Of a DNA stretch of 64,000 nt, positions 27,446 to 36,685 are shown piece by piece. The notes beneath the pieces are model-generated. The model saw only the letters and a list, made by a program, of their open reading frames with translations, did no database searches and was not told the origin of the DNA. Source of the stretch: Arthrobacter bambusae (GTDB lineage Bacteria > Actinomycetota > Actinomycetes > Actinomycetales > Micrococcaceae); NCBI RefSeq assembly GCF_022606295.1, contig NZ_JAHHZS010000018.1, positions 1-64,000 of the forward strand. The letters run 5' to 3'. Positions within the stretch are counted from its first letter, which is position 1, and each line of letters opens with the position of its first letter. Position numbers and translations under genes: made by a program.

Positions 27446-28264
27446 CTACCGGTCTACCTGCGCAAGGATCCGCTCGGCCCGCTCACGTACCGGCTTGTCC
27501 ACCATCTGCCCGTCAATCTGCGCCGCTCCCCCAACGGACGTGACGACCCGCCGCGCCCAACGGACCTGCTCATCATTTGGCCGGAATCCGGTGTGGATCG
27601 GGTCGAGTTGGGCAGGATGGATCGCGAGTTGTGCGGTAGCGCCTAGGGCCCGTAGGCGCCTCGCATCGGCGCAAGTCGACTCGGCTTCGGAGATGCTAAA
27701 CGGCGGCGACGCGACTGGGCCCAACAGTCCGGCGAGCCGTGACTCGACGACGAGTTGCGCGTAGACGTAGTCAATCGTGGATGAAGCGATCTCCACGTCG
27801 AGGTCGAAGGAGAGATCGGCAGCGCCAATGCCCAGACGGGTGAGCCGGGGGGCACCCGCGAGCTCTCGCAACCGGGAGAGGCCGGCAGCGCTCTCGATGA
27901 GGGCGATGACCTCTCCCCGATCTCCTAGGGCTCTGCGCACGCGTTCAAGCGACGCTATATTCTCGACCTTTGGAACGAACACCCCCGCAAGCCCGGCACG
28001 ACCGGGGGCGGACAACCCAGCCAGCATGTGGAGGTCGCGCTCGAACCACTCGGTATCTGCCGCGTTGATGCGCACATGGACAGGTTCAGCGAGGCCCGAT
28101 TCCAACGCTTCAACGAGCTGCGCGAGTGAGGAATCTTTGTCCTCGAGCGCGACTGCGTCTTCCAGGTCAATGATTACGCTGTCAGCCCCGGCCATGAGCG
28201 CCTTCTGGTACCGGTCGGGACGGGAGGCAGGCACGAATAGGTAGGAAATGGCGGATGCTGCCAC
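27446..28264 (-). CDS. CitE-like CoA-ester lyase (HpcH/HpaI superfamily)
   Basis: The 272-residue TIM-barrel protein has the CitE motifs SVIIDLEDAVALEDKD (Mg-binding acid), VHVRINAADTEWF (Arg), VIALIESAAGL (Glu), LGIGAADLSFDL (Asp) and the C-terminal AIHPAQLDPIHTGF. Such single-chain lyases cleave citramalyl-, malyl- or methylmalyl-CoA; the mycobacterial homologue Rv2498c acts on (S)-citramalyl-CoA. The start is GTG 28264 with AGGAGA upstream; a much longer open frame beyond it overlaps the cytochrome gene out of register. Last gene of the etfBA-cytochrome operon. Inferred role: release of acetyl-CoA plus an oxoacid at the end of the pathway. Confidence 0.82.
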   Translation of the reverse strand: MAASAISYLFVPASRPDRYQKALMAGADSVIIDLEDAVALEDKDSSLAQLVEALESGLAEPVHVRINAADTEWFERDLHMLAGLSAPGRAGLAGVFVPKVENIASLERVRRALGDRGEVIALIESAAGLSRLRELAGAPRLTRLGIGAADLSFDLDVEIASSTIDYVYAQLVVESRLAGLLGPVASPPFSISEAESTCADARRLRALGATAQLAIHPAQLDPIHTGFRPNDEQVRWARRVVTSVGGAAQIDGQMVDKPVRERAERILAQVDR

Positions 28265-28332
28265 GAGTGTCTCCTGACGAGTGAGTGAGGCTGGGCTGGG
28301 GACGGCCTTCTGGCCATCCACAGCCCAGCCGG

Positions 28333-29997
28333 TTAGCGGTTGGTGACCTTGCCGAACAGGTTCGCAATGGGCGCGAGCACGAGCGGGCGGGCAGCGAACC
28401 AGGCCCCCGCGATGACCGCGACCGCGGCTGTGAACCACCAGAATCCGATCCAATTCACCAAGTCGGTGCCCCCGAACATGTGGTTCAGGTTGCGCAGTGC
28501 TCCGGTGGCGAATACGAGGAACACGTGGATCAGGATGAAGACCACAAAAAACAGCATCGTCGGGAAATGGATCGCACGGGCGAGCGGCGCCGGATATAAC
28601 TTGTTGAGGGTCTTGGCCTCCTTCGGCCACCATTCGCTCATGCGCACACCGGTGATCGCCGCCAGCGGCGCGGCCACGAACACGACCAAGAAGTACATGA
28701 GCTGCTGGAGGCTGTTGTAGTTGTCCCAACCGTTCTCGACCGGCCACTCCAGCGTCATGTACTGCAGCAGCGCCGAGGCGGCGTTTGGGAACACCTCCCA
28801 GCTCGTCGGCACGATTCGCGCCCAGTGCCCCGAAGCGAACAGCAGCACGATGAAGACGATGCCGTTGGCTAGCCATAGCAGGTCAAGCGAGGTATGCAGC
28901 CAGAGGTTGATGCTGATCTTCTTCCCGCCCCGCTTCGGCGTCCAAAAGGCGGGTGGCTTCTGCTGCTGTCGCACTTGCAGACCGCTTCGGATGATGAGCA
29001 CCATGAGGAAGACATTCAGGAAGTGCGTCCAGTTCACCCAGCCAGCGAAGCCGGGTTCCACGAACTCGGGGAGGTTGTACTCGCCCGGGTACCGGGCCAG
29101 GAACTCCGGGACGTCTGGTAGCGTCGTCACGCCGCGTGCGGAGAGCACGAGGATCGCGGCGGTGGCGATCGTTCCGGCCGCACCGAGGATGACTAGCCGC
29201 ACCCACTGGGCGAGCCGCTTCGGGCCGATCATTATTGGCTCGCGTTTCGGCTTCGCTCGCTTGAGTTCTATTGGCGAAGCCGTCACGGCGGGTTTGGGGG
29301 TCGGCGCGGTTTGGGTGGGTGCCGGGAGTTGCGTAGCCGGTGCGACCTGGGGGGGCTGCGGTGCTTGGGGCACGGTTTCGGGCGGTGCTATGGGCACGCT
29401 ATCCGCTGGGGTGGCCGAGGTCGCGGCCGGGAGAAGCGGGGCGAGTCCGGCTGGCGGCCATGGGTCCCCGCCCGAAGTTCGGGGAAGCCCTCGGCGTAGT
29501 GGAGTCTCGATCTCGCCGATCGTGTCTGTGGCCGTCGGCGCCCCAATCGGCGTGTCCGTGCATGCTTCGTTCTTGGCCACCGGCTGCGATTCATGCGCCT
29601 GACTTGCAATAGAGTCTGATTCCGATTCGGCGGGCGCCTGAACGTTCCCAGCGTGCACGGCTACGGCGAGGTTTCCGGCGGGTGGCCAAGGTTCACCTGC
29701 AGGGATTCGCGGCAGTCCGCGGCGGGAATTCGTGGAAGCGGTCGCCTCCGGCTGCTCGACCGCGAGCTTGGGCGCTGCAGCTTGGGGCGCCGTTTCGGTG
29801 GACGCCTGAGGGGCCGTGGCAGGCCCGGCGAGCAACCCGGCGGCCTGTGCGGGTGCCGACCTGTGGTGCGATCCAGCTCCGGGTGCGGGTGCGGCGACGG
29901 AGGATGGCGGAGTGGTGACCGCTCCACCGACGGGCCAGGCGTCGCCGCCGGGCACGCGCGGAAGACCGCTCCGAAGGGTCCGAGAAAAGCTCGCCAT
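28333..29997 (-). CDS. Cytochrome b-type membrane protein with proline-rich repeat N-terminus
   Basis: This 554-residue protein has two parts. Residues 1-255 are low-complexity, rich in Pro, Ala and Thr, and contain three copies of a motif of the form GLPRxxxGxxWPxxG (residues about 11-25, 94-108 and 170-184). Residues 265-540 form about six membrane helices with well-placed histidines (H325, H368, H391, H477, H491, H506) in the manner of di-heme cytochrome b561/formate dehydrogenase gamma subunits. It begins two bases after the etfA stop and precedes the CitE-like gene. Inference: it accepts electrons from ETF and reduces menaquinone. No ETF-QO gene was seen in the island. Confidence 0.75.
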   Translation of the reverse strand: MASFSRTLRSGLPRVPGGDAWPVGGAVTTPPSSVAAPAPGAGSHHRSAPAQAAGLLAGPATAPQASTETAPQAAAPKLAVEQPEATASTNSRRGLPRIPAGEPWPPAGNLAVAVHAGNVQAPAESESDSIASQAHESQPVAKNEACTDTPIGAPTATDTIGEIETPLRRGLPRTSGGDPWPPAGLAPLLPAATSATPADSVPIAPPETVPQAPQPPQVAPATQLPAPTQTAPTPKPAVTASPIELKRAKPKREPIMIGPKRLAQWVRLVILGAAGTIATAAILVLSARGVTTLPDVPEFLARYPGEYNLPEFVEPGFAGWVNWTHFLNVFLMVLIIRSGLQVRQQQKPPAFWTPKRGGKKISINLWLHTSLDLLWLANGIVFIVLLFASGHWARIVPTSWEVFPNAASALLQYMTLEWPVENGWDNYNSLQQLMYFLVVFVAAPLAAITGVRMSEWWPKEAKTLNKLYPAPLARAIHFPTMLFFVVFILIHVFLVFATGALRNLNHMFGGTDLVNWIGFWWFTAAVAVIAGAWFAARPLVLAPIANLFGKVTNR

Positions 29998-29999
29998 TG

Positions 30000-30977
30000 C
30001 TACTTCCTCCGCGACTCGAGGGCATCGATGAGCTGCGGCACGACCTTGAAGACGTCGCCCACGATGCCGAAATCCGCGACCTCGAAGATGGGTGCGTCCG
30101 GGTCCTTGTTGATGGCGACGATGGTCTTGGAAGTCTGCATGCCGGCACGATGCTGTATCGCTCCCGAGATGCCCAACGCTACGTATAGCTGCGGCGAAAC
30201 CGAGACACCGGTCTGGCCTACCTGATGCGACTGTGCGATGTACCCCGCATCGACGGCGGCGCGGGAGGCACCCACCGCGGCACCTAATGCATCCGCGACC
30301 TGCTCGACGAGTGCGAACTGCTCCTGCGACCCCAGTCCGCGTCCACCGGAGACCACCTTCTTCGCACCGCGCAGTTCAGGGCGCGAGGAAGTCTGTGAGG
30401 CCGACACGAATGACTCGATCCTCGCGGCCGGCCGTTCGGAACCAGCAACGGCAATGTGCTCGGAGACGAGCAGCTGGGCGGTCGCCCGGGCGTCGATTGA
30501 GCCTTGGCGGACTGTGATGACCGGAGCGCCGAACGTGGGGGCGGAGGTGACGTTGTACGCTCCGCCGTACACCGAGTGCTGCGCAACGATACCGTCGCTG
30601 TCGCGTGCCACTCCAACTGCATCAACCAAGAGCGCGGCACGTGCCCGCACCGCGTAGCGGCCGGCTAGATCACGACCGTCGGCGGAGTTCGAGAAGAGGA
30701 TCGCGTCGGGTTGTACGAGGGCGGCGGCAGCGGACAACGCATCGACCATGATCGTGCCGAGAGCCCCTGTGTCGGACGGGCCGGCAATGAGCACACGCGC
30801 GGCGCCGAGCTCAGCGGCCTCGGCTGCAAGATCCTGATTGGCGACCACGAGTGCAACGGCGGTGCCCACCGCGGCTGCTGCACCGAGCAGCCCCGCTGCG
30901 GCCTTCTCAAGTCCGCCAGAAGCCTGTGTTTCCAGAACGACAAGGATCGCGTCGCGGGGAAATTCAGTCATTTCCAT
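30000..30977 (-). CDS. etfA: Electron transfer flavoprotein alpha subunit
   Basis: The 325-residue protein has the N-terminal ETF domain and the C-terminal FAD-binding domain: [63 protein letters not shown] and [20 protein letters not shown]. With EtfB it takes electrons from acyl-CoA dehydrogenases. It starts 13 bases downstream of etfB and ends two bases before the cytochrome gene, so the three are one transcript. The motifs look complete. Confidence 0.95.
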   Translation of the reverse strand: MEMTEFPRDAILVVLETQASGGLEKAAAGLLGAAAAVGTAVALVVANQDLAAEAAELGAARVLIAGPSDTGALGTIMVDALSAAAALVQPDAILFSNSADGRDLAGRYAVRARAALLVDAVGVARDSDGIVAQHSVYGGAYNVTSAPTFGAPVITVRQGSIDARATAQLLVSEHIAVAGSERPAARIESFVSASQTSSRPELRGAKKVVSGGRGLGSQEQFALVEQVADALGAAVGASRAAVDAGYIAQSHQVGQTGVSVSPQLYVALGISGAIQHRAGMQTSKTIVAINKDPDAPIFEVADFGIVGDVFKVVPQLIDALESRRK

Positions 30978-30990
30978 ACTCCTTCGGTAC

Positions 30991-31767
30991 CTAGACCAGT
31001 CGGTTTTCTATCAGGAAGTCCGCCAGCTTCACGCCTGCGTCGCCTTCGTCCTGGATTTTCACTCCCGCTGCGCGCGGAGGCTTCTCGGAAACCGTCAGCA
31101 TGATCGCCCGCGCAGTGGCCGGGTCATCGGCGACAACGCCTAGGTCGGCGAGAGACAACACTTCGAGAGGCTTCTTCTTTGCGGCCATGATCCCCTTGAA
31201 GTTCGGGAACCGGACTTCCGGGAGCGCCTCAGTGATGGAGATGACCGCGGGGAGAGGCGCCGAAACCTGTTGAGTTCCACCGTCGATGGGGCGCGGACCG
31301 GATACCGCATGCGCCTGAAGCGAGACGGCGCTCAGTCCAGTGAGGTGTGGGACCTCCAGGTGCTCGGCCAGCATCGCCGGGATCACCCCGCCTGACCCAT
31401 CGGTGGAGATGTTGCCGGTGATCACGAGATCGAAGCCGGTGCGGCGGATAGTAGCCGCAAGGGTTTCCGCAGTGAGCCCCAAGTCGGCACCAAACAGCGC
31501 CTGGTCGACGACGTGGATTGCGGACTCTGCGCCCATGGCCAGGGCCTTGCGCAGGCTCGCCGTCGCGTGCTCGGGCGCGACCGAGACCACGCTCACCTCG
31601 GTGCCCTCATTGGCATCGGCATACGTGAGCGCGACCTCGAGGGCGCGCTCCCCGATTTCATCGAGCACCGCTTCCGATGCGCTGCGATCGGCCAGGCCGG
31701 TCTCCATGTTGAGCTTTCGATCCCCATATGTATCGGGGACCTCCTTCACCAAAACGACGATCTTCAT
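30991..31767 (-). CDS. etfB: Electron transfer flavoprotein beta subunit
   Basis: The 258-residue protein starts [20 protein letters not shown] and shows the family's AMP-binding and recognition-loop segments ([42 protein letters not shown]). The ATG at 31767 is preceded by GGAGG; a longer frame from 31902 crosses the AT-rich operator and is rejected. First gene of the leftward operon etfB-etfA-cytochrome b-citE. A dedicated ETF fits the three acyl-CoA dehydrogenases of the island. Confidence 0.95.
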   Translation of the reverse strand: MKIVVLVKEVPDTYGDRKLNMETGLADRSASEAVLDEIGERALEVALTYADANEGTEVSVVSVAPEHATASLRKALAMGAESAIHVVDQALFGADLGLTAETLAATIRRTGFDLVITGNISTDGSGGVIPAMLAEHLEVPHLTGLSAVSLQAHAVSGPRPIDGGTQQVSAPLPAVISITEALPEVRFPNFKGIMAAKKKPLEVLSLADLGVVADDPATARAIMLTVSEKPPRAAGVKIQDEGDAGVKLADFLIENRLV

Positions 31768-31836
31768 GGATGGCTCCTCCCGGGACCGGTGCGCTCCAAT
31801 GTTTGCTTTACCCGCATCCTCATGCACCGAAACGAA

Positions 31837-31861
31837 TATTGTATTAAATATATTATCTATG
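31837..31861 (-). promoter_or_regulatory. AT-rich operator candidate before etfB
   Basis: ATTGTATTAAATATATTATC (31839-31858) lies about 70 bases upstream of the etfB ATG. Read on the minus strand it ends ATACAAT and contains AATATAT, both shared with the element at 32.77 kb. It is the only strongly AT-rich stretch in this intergenic region. Confidence 0.5.
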
Positions 31862-31946
31862 AATGACGAAAGCAATATTACTGGCTCGAACGCCCAGAGC
31901 ACCTCTGGGGTGACGCGTCTAGGTGGGAGGGGGCGGCCGCGGAGAG

Positions 31947-32645
31947 CTACGCCGCGCCTTCAGAGTTCTTCCAGAGGCCGCGTTCCTCCAGCATCCGCAC
32001 GACGATGTCTCCGCCGGCCAGCAGGTGCCTACGCATCAGACGCTCAGCTATCTCCGCATCCCTTCGCACGATTGCTTCGTAGATCGGTCCGTGAGCCGTG
32101 GCCGACGTGTCAGCGTGCGTCTCGAGGGATGCATAAAATTCACTGGGCAGATGATTCACGATTGACTGCAGCAAGCGAGCCAGCCGAGCCGAACGAGCCG
32201 AACGATTGATGACCCGATGAAACTCCGGGCCGAGCTGACCGATGGCCACCACATCACTGGCCTCCAGCGCCGATACACACCGATCCTGGATCCCATGGAG
32301 TCGCTCCAGTTCCGAGTCAGTGATGCGGACGGCGGCGCGCGCAGCCAGCTCGCCGGCGAGTTGCGACTGCGCCCAGAAGAGATCCCTCACGTCCTCCCGC
32401 GTAACCTCGGCAACCATGAAGCCCCGCCTGGGTTCCCAGGTCACAAAGCCCTCGCTGCTGAGCACCACCAGCCCTTCGCGTACCGGCGTTATGCTCACCC
32501 CAACAGCCTCGGCTATGGGCTCCATCCGCACGAACCGCCCGGGCCTAAGTTCCCCCGAGAGAATCTGGTTGCGTACATAGTTCGCAACTTCATCGGGCAG
32601 CTGATTCCGTGAAGCACTGCGCCGAGGCATCTCGATTTTTACCAC
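31947..32645 (-). CDS. GntR-family regulator, FCD subfamily
   Basis: The 232-residue protein has an N-terminal winged helix (LPDEVANYVRNQILSGELRP, VGVSITPVREGLVVLSSEGF, EPRRGFMV) and a C-terminal FCD helical ligand domain with metal-site histidines (EFHRVINRSA, HGPIYEAIVRRD, MRRHLLAGG). Such regulators usually bind organic acids or acyl-CoAs. The start is GTG 32645 after GGAGA; the in-frame ATG at 32630 is possible. It resembles the second regulator at 50.3 kb in layout and in segments such as LSxExA and RRGF. It probably acts on the AT-rich elements of the island. Confidence 0.92.
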   Translation of the reverse strand: MVKIEMPRRSASRNQLPDEVANYVRNQILSGELRPGRFVRMEPIAEAVGVSITPVREGLVVLSSEGFVTWEPRRGFMVAEVTREDVRDLFWAQSQLAGELAARAAVRITDSELERLHGIQDRCVSALEASDVVAIGQLGPEFHRVINRSARSARLARLLQSIVNHLPSEFYASLETHADTSATAHGPIYEAIVRRDAEIAERLMRRHLLAGGDIVVRMLEERGLWKNSEGAA

Positions 32646-32769
32646 GGCTCTCAGGTCTCCTTTACTTCAGCGATATGTCTTTTCATATTATCCATGCCTT
32701 CTCCTCCGAGCGGGCGAATGCTGGGGATTCGAGCACGGCCTCCGGCCCGACAACACCCTATACGCTGCC

Positions 32770-32788
32770 TTGAATATATGATATACAA
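32770..32788. promoter_or_regulatory. AT-rich palindromic element between regulator and MaoC gene
   Basis: TTGAATATATGATATACAA is a 19-base near-palindrome of the form TTGnATAT-N3-ATATnCAA, the cleanest example of the shared element. It lies in the 233-base divergent region, 124 bases from the regulator start and 90 from the MaoC ATG, so it could serve both directions. Confidence 0.6.
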
Positions 32789-32878
32789 TACTTAGCAATT
32801 GATTCCAGTCGGACAGCAGGAGACTGCCCCGGCCCACGAGAACGCAGCATGTGCCGACGCTGAGAAGGAAGGGCAACG

Positions 32879-33340
32879 ATGCCAGGTTTGTACTTCGAGG
32901 AATTTAGTCCCGGAATGATCATTGAGCACGAGGTGCGGCGGACAGTCACTGAAATGGACAACGTGCTTTTCAGCACGATGACTCTCAATATGGCGCCACT
33001 GCACCTGGATGCGGAGTACAGCAGCGGCTCTATCCACGGGCAACGGCTCGTCAACAGCCTCTTCATCCACGGTCTGGTGTGCGGCATTTCCATGCATGAA
33101 ACCACCTATGGAACCACCTTGGGCAACCTTGGCTTCAACGAGACGAAATTCCCGAAACCCGTCTTTCACGGTGACACCATCCGTGTGCGGACCGAGATCG
33201 TTGAGGTCCGCGATTCCAGGAGCCGCGCCGACTCCGGCATTGTCACGTTCCGTCACCAGGGGATCAATCAGCGCGGCGAAGTGGTCTGCGACACGCTCCG
33301 CGTCGGGCTCATGCTCAAGAAGTCGGCCCCCAGCGCCTGA
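32879..33340 (+). CDS. MaoC-type hydratase, RipB-like (itaconyl/mesaconyl-CoA hydratase type)
   Basis: The 153-residue single hot-dog protein begins GLYFEEFSPGMIIEHEVRRT and has TEMDNVLFSTMTLNMAPLHL, where MaoC-type hydratases place their catalytic Asp/Asn and His, then LVNSLFIHGLVCG and FHGDTIRVRTEI. The layout matches the group containing mycobacterial RipB (Rv2499c) and the mesaconyl/methylmalyl-CoA hydratases rather than the R-specific enoyl-CoA hydratases. First gene of the rightward operon MaoC, acyl-CoA synthetase, acyl-CoA dehydrogenase, lyase. The substrate is inferred from group and neighbours. Confidence 0.82.
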   Translation: MPGLYFEEFSPGMIIEHEVRRTVTEMDNVLFSTMTLNMAPLHLDAEYSSGSIHGQRLVNSLFIHGLVCGISMHETTYGTTLGNLGFNETKFPKPVFHGDTIRVRTEIVEVRDSRSRADSGIVTFRHQGINQRGEVVCDTLRVGLMLKKSAPSA

Positions 33341-33377
33341 CGGCGCACGAAGGCCCTGAAGTCAAGGAGGACATCAC

Positions 33378-35330
33378 ATGCCAGAAACAGGACAAATCCA
33401 CCCCTACCCCTGGGTGCCAACTGCGTCCGTTCGCGAGCGTTCAAGGCTTTTGAGTGCGATGAAGCACTGGGGCTTTGAACAAGACGCCGCCGGAGTCACC
33501 GAGCTGAATCGACGCGCCGTCGCAGACCCTGAGTGGTTTTGGCGCGCAGTAGTAGAGGACCTGAACGTCGATTTCTCCGTTCCGTTCAGCCAGGTCCTCG
33601 ACGATTCCGCGGGCAAGGAGTTCCCCCAGTGGTTCAAGAGCGGCGTCGTGAACGTGGCGCAGCTCGCCGCATTGCGTCATGGTGAAGGTGAGCTCGCGAA
33701 AAAGACCGCGGTGATTTACGAGGGCGACAACGGGCAGCGGCGGACGCTGACCTTTGATCAGCTCGCGGATGAGGTCCGCTGGTTCGCCGCGCACCTCGTT
33801 AGGCTCGGAGTGCGCCGCGGAGACCGGGTTGTCCTGTTCATGCCGGTTGTCCCCGAGGCCGCTGTCGCCTTCCTCGCCATTGCGATGCTGGGCGCAATCG
33901 CGGTACCCACCTTTTCCGGGTACGCGTCCGAAGCCCTTTCGACCCGCCTGCAGGACTCCGAAGCGGTACTTCTTGTGACGGCTGACGGTACGACCAGGCG
34001 AGGCAAGACGGTCGAGCTCAAGCGCATCGCCGATGCGGCGGCTGCTGCAGCGCCCACCGTGCGGTCTGTCGTGGTGATGCGGCATCTGGGCACTGACGTG
34101 CCGATGCAGGAGGGGCGCGATGTCTACTACGACGAGCTCGGAGCGGAGCCCGAGCCGGTAGGCGTCGCCGAGACGGGATCAAACGATCCGCTCGCCATCG
34201 TCTACACCTCAGGTACGACTGGCCGGCCGAAGGGGATTGTCCACTCCCACGGTGGATTTGCAGTGAAGACCGCCCTCGATTTCGCCTATGGCTTTGATGT
34301 ACATAGCGACGACGTGGTCTCGTGGATCACCGACCTCGGCTGGCTGGTGGGACCAATGCTGATGACCGGCCCGCTGCAATTGGGGGCCACGATCGTGATG
34401 ATCGAAGGGCTCCCCACCCACCCGACTCCAAACCGCATGTGGGAGATCATCGAACGCAACGGGGTCACCGTGCAGGGAATCGCACCCACTGCTGCACGTG
34501 CGCTGAGGGCCGCTGGCGCCGGTTCGATCCCGGCGGCATCGACATTGTTGACCTTCGTCTCGACCGGAGAAGCTTGGGACGAGCCGACCTGGTGGTGGCT
34601 ATTCGATGAGGTCGGTGGCAGGACAAGGCCGATCGTGAATTACAGCGGTGGCACTGAGGTCGGCGGCGGCATCCTCATCGGGTATCCGTTCCTCGCGGGC
34701 CCGCCCGCGGCATTCACCGGCCCCCTCCCGGGAATCGATTCTGCCGTCTTCAATGACAGCGGGGAGCCAGTTGCCGGAGAGATCGGCGAGCTGGTTGTAC
34801 GCAACACCTTCCCTGGTATGACACACGCGTTCTGGCACGACCGGGACCGCTACCTCGAAACCTACTGGAATCGCTGGGACGGCGTGTGGGTGCACGGTGA
34901 TCTCGCCAGTGTTGATGGGGAAGGAATGCTGCGCATCCATGGCCGCTCCGACGACACGCTGAAGCTTTCGGGGCGTCGGGTCGGGCCAGCGGAGATCGAG
35001 GCGTCCCTGCTCAAGGACAGCAGGATCGCTGAGGTCGCGGTGATCGGCGTCGGCGATGAGATGCGTGGTCAACGGGCGGTTGCTTTCGCTGTGCTGCGGG
35101 ATAGTGACTCGAATCTCGAGGATCTGCGTCGCACGGCTCTCGAGAACGCTGGCCGGTCTTTCGCCCCGGAACTCTACACAGTGCTGACCTTGCCCAAGAC
35201 CAAGAACGGGAAAATCATGCGGCGCGCCATCCGTGCCCGCTTTCTAGGTGCCCCGGTCGGCGACATGTCGTCGCTGGACCCGGCGACGCCGTTAGAACAC
35301 ATTCCCGTGTTGACGATTGAACAAGACTAG
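33378..35330 (+). CDS. Acyl-CoA synthetase (AMP-forming, acetoacetyl/acetyl-CoA synthetase-like)
   Basis: The 650-residue cytosolic enzyme activates a carboxylic acid to its CoA thioester using ATP. Visible are the ACS N-terminal extension, the P-loop YTSGTTGRPKGI near residue 275, the adenine-binding NYSGGTEVGGGI, the hinge region GRSDDTLKLSGRRVGPAEIE, and the C-terminal PKTKNGKIMRRAIR with the conserved Lys. An AAGGAGG lies 5-6 bases before the ATG at 33378. It is the only synthetase in the island and presumably admits a monocarboxylate substrate; class III CoA-transferases could handle others. Confidence 0.92.
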   Translation: MPETGQIHPYPWVPTASVRERSRLLSAMKHWGFEQDAAGVTELNRRAVADPEWFWRAVVEDLNVDFSVPFSQVLDDSAGKEFPQWFKSGVVNVAQLAALRHGEGELAKKTAVIYEGDNGQRRTLTFDQLADEVRWFAAHLVRLGVRRGDRVVLFMPVVPEAAVAFLAIAMLGAIAVPTFSGYASEALSTRLQDSEAVLLVTADGTTRRGKTVELKRIADAAAAAAPTVRSVVVMRHLGTDVPMQEGRDVYYDELGAEPEPVGVAETGSNDPLAIVYTSGTTGRPKGIVHSHGGFAVKTALDFAYGFDVHSDDVVSWITDLGWLVGPMLMTGPLQLGATIVMIEGLPTHPTPNRMWEIIERNGVTVQGIAPTAARALRAAGAGSIPAASTLLTFVSTGEAWDEPTWWWLFDEVGGRTRPIVNYSGGTEVGGGILIGYPFLAGPPAAFTGPLPGIDSAVFNDSGEPVAGEIGELVVRNTFPGMTHAFWHDRDRYLETYWNRWDGVWVHGDLASVDGEGMLRIHGRSDDTLKLSGRRVGPAEIEASLLKDSRIAEVAVIGVGDEMRGQRAVAFAVLRDSDSNLEDLRRTALENAGRSFAPELYTVLTLPKTKNGKIMRRAIRARFLGAPVGDMSSLDPATPLEHIPVLTIEQD

Positions 35331-35340
35331 GAGCATAGAA

Positions 35341-36501
35341 ATGCAAGACACAGAGAACAACATCGACCTCGTCCGATCGGCGACTCGTGAGCTCGCGCGT
35401 CGCTTTGACAACGATTACTGGCTCGACAAAGACCGCAAGCACGAATACCCCTGGGATTTCATCAATGCCTTCGCAGCGGGTGGATGGTTGGGCGCTATGA
35501 TTCCCGAGGAGTACGGCGGAATCGGTCTTGGTATGCAGGAGGCTGCCGTGATGATGAACGAGATCACTGCCTCCGGTGCAGGCATGAGTGGCGGCTCCGC
35601 GATTCATTTCTTCCTCTTCCCGCCCGTCCCGATCGTGAGATACGGCTCCCAGGAAATGAAGAAGAAGTATCTACCGGCGCTGGCGAGCGGCGAGATGCGC
35701 ACTGCGTTCGCGCTCACGGAGCCCACCGCAGGTGTAGACACCTCGCGCATCACGACGAAAGCGGAGAAGGTCGACGGCGGCTGGGCAATCAATGGCCAGA
35801 AGGTCTTCATCACGAACTCCAAGCACGCTCACCGCGCCGTGCTGCTGGCCCGCACCTCGCCGCGTGACCCGGAAAAACCGCTTGGCGGCATGACGCTCTT
35901 CTTCGCCGAGATGGATCCCGCTCACGTGACGATCCGCGAGATCGAGAAACTGGGCCGCGCGGCCGTCGACAGCAACGAGCTGTTCTTCGATAACCTCTTC
36001 GTGGCCGACGAGGACGTTATTGGTGAGGTCGGCAAGGGCTTCTATTATATTCTCGATGGTCTTAACCCCGAGCGCATCATCGTGGCGATGGAGGGCGTCG
36101 GTATCGGGCGTGCGTCGCTCGAGATCGCGACCGAGTACGCGAAGAACCGCGTGGTGTTCGATCGCCCGATTGGCAAGAACCAAGCGGTCGCGCATCCGCT
36201 GGCAGATTCGTGGATCCGCCTCCAGGCCGCGGAGCTAGCGGCGATGCACGCGGCAAAGTTGTTTGATGAGGGCAAGGATTGCGGTCCCGAGGCGGCGGCA
36301 GCGAAGTACTTGGGGGCCGAGGCAGGCTTTGAGGCCGCCGACCGCTCATTCTCAACGCTCGGCGGTTACGCCTACGCGAAGGAGTATCACATTGAGCGGC
36401 TCTGGCGTGAAGTGCGTCTGCTGCGCAATGCCCCCTTCTCCCAGGAGATGGTGTGCAACTACATATCCCAGAAGGTCCTCGGCATGCCTCGCAGCTACTG
36501 A
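35341..36501 (+). CDS. Acyl-CoA dehydrogenase lacking the C-terminal catalytic Glu
   Basis: The 386-residue FAD enzyme has the family plan (YGGIGLGMQEAAV, FALTEPTAGVDTSR, GQKVFITNSKHAHRAV, VGIGRASLEIATEYAKNRVVF). At the usual IYEGT position it reads RNAPFS, so Ala364 replaces the catalytic Glu of medium-chain enzymes. A Glu in GLNPERII (E244) sits where isovaleryl-CoA-type dehydrogenases keep their base, so that mode is possible. The ATG at 35341 has AGGAG six bases upstream; a TTG-started frame overlapping the synthetase is less likely. It should donate electrons to the EtfAB of the neighbouring operon. Confidence 0.9.
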   Translation: MQDTENNIDLVRSATRELARRFDNDYWLDKDRKHEYPWDFINAFAAGGWLGAMIPEEYGGIGLGMQEAAVMMNEITASGAGMSGGSAIHFFLFPPVPIVRYGSQEMKKKYLPALASGEMRTAFALTEPTAGVDTSRITTKAEKVDGGWAINGQKVFITNSKHAHRAVLLARTSPRDPEKPLGGMTLFFAEMDPAHVTIREIEKLGRAAVDSNELFFDNLFVADEDVIGEVGKGFYYILDGLNPERIIVAMEGVGIGRASLEIATEYAKNRVVFDRPIGKNQAVAHPLADSWIRLQAAELAAMHAAKLFDEGKDCGPEAAAAKYLGAEAGFEAADRSFSTLGGYAYAKEYHIERLWREVRLLRNAPFSQEMVCNYISQKVLGMPRSY

Positions 36502-36685
36502 TCGGGGGCACGTGACCGGGACCGAGACTGCGCCCGGGATTCGTGCGGATCCTGCCACTCGGTCCCGCACATGTAACGGCCCACCAGCGTTGGTCCTGCT
36601 CTGTTCCGGGGCATCGCGGCAAACGGGTCCTACAGATAACGCAGGCATGAAAACTTCTCGCCCCCGATCCAAGGAGAACCAACCG

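Noticed and set aside
27446..28876. 476-codon reading of the CitE-like gene
   Set aside because: The first 200 or so codons are an out-of-register copy of the cytochrome b coding sequence; the enzyme family starts near GTG 28264.
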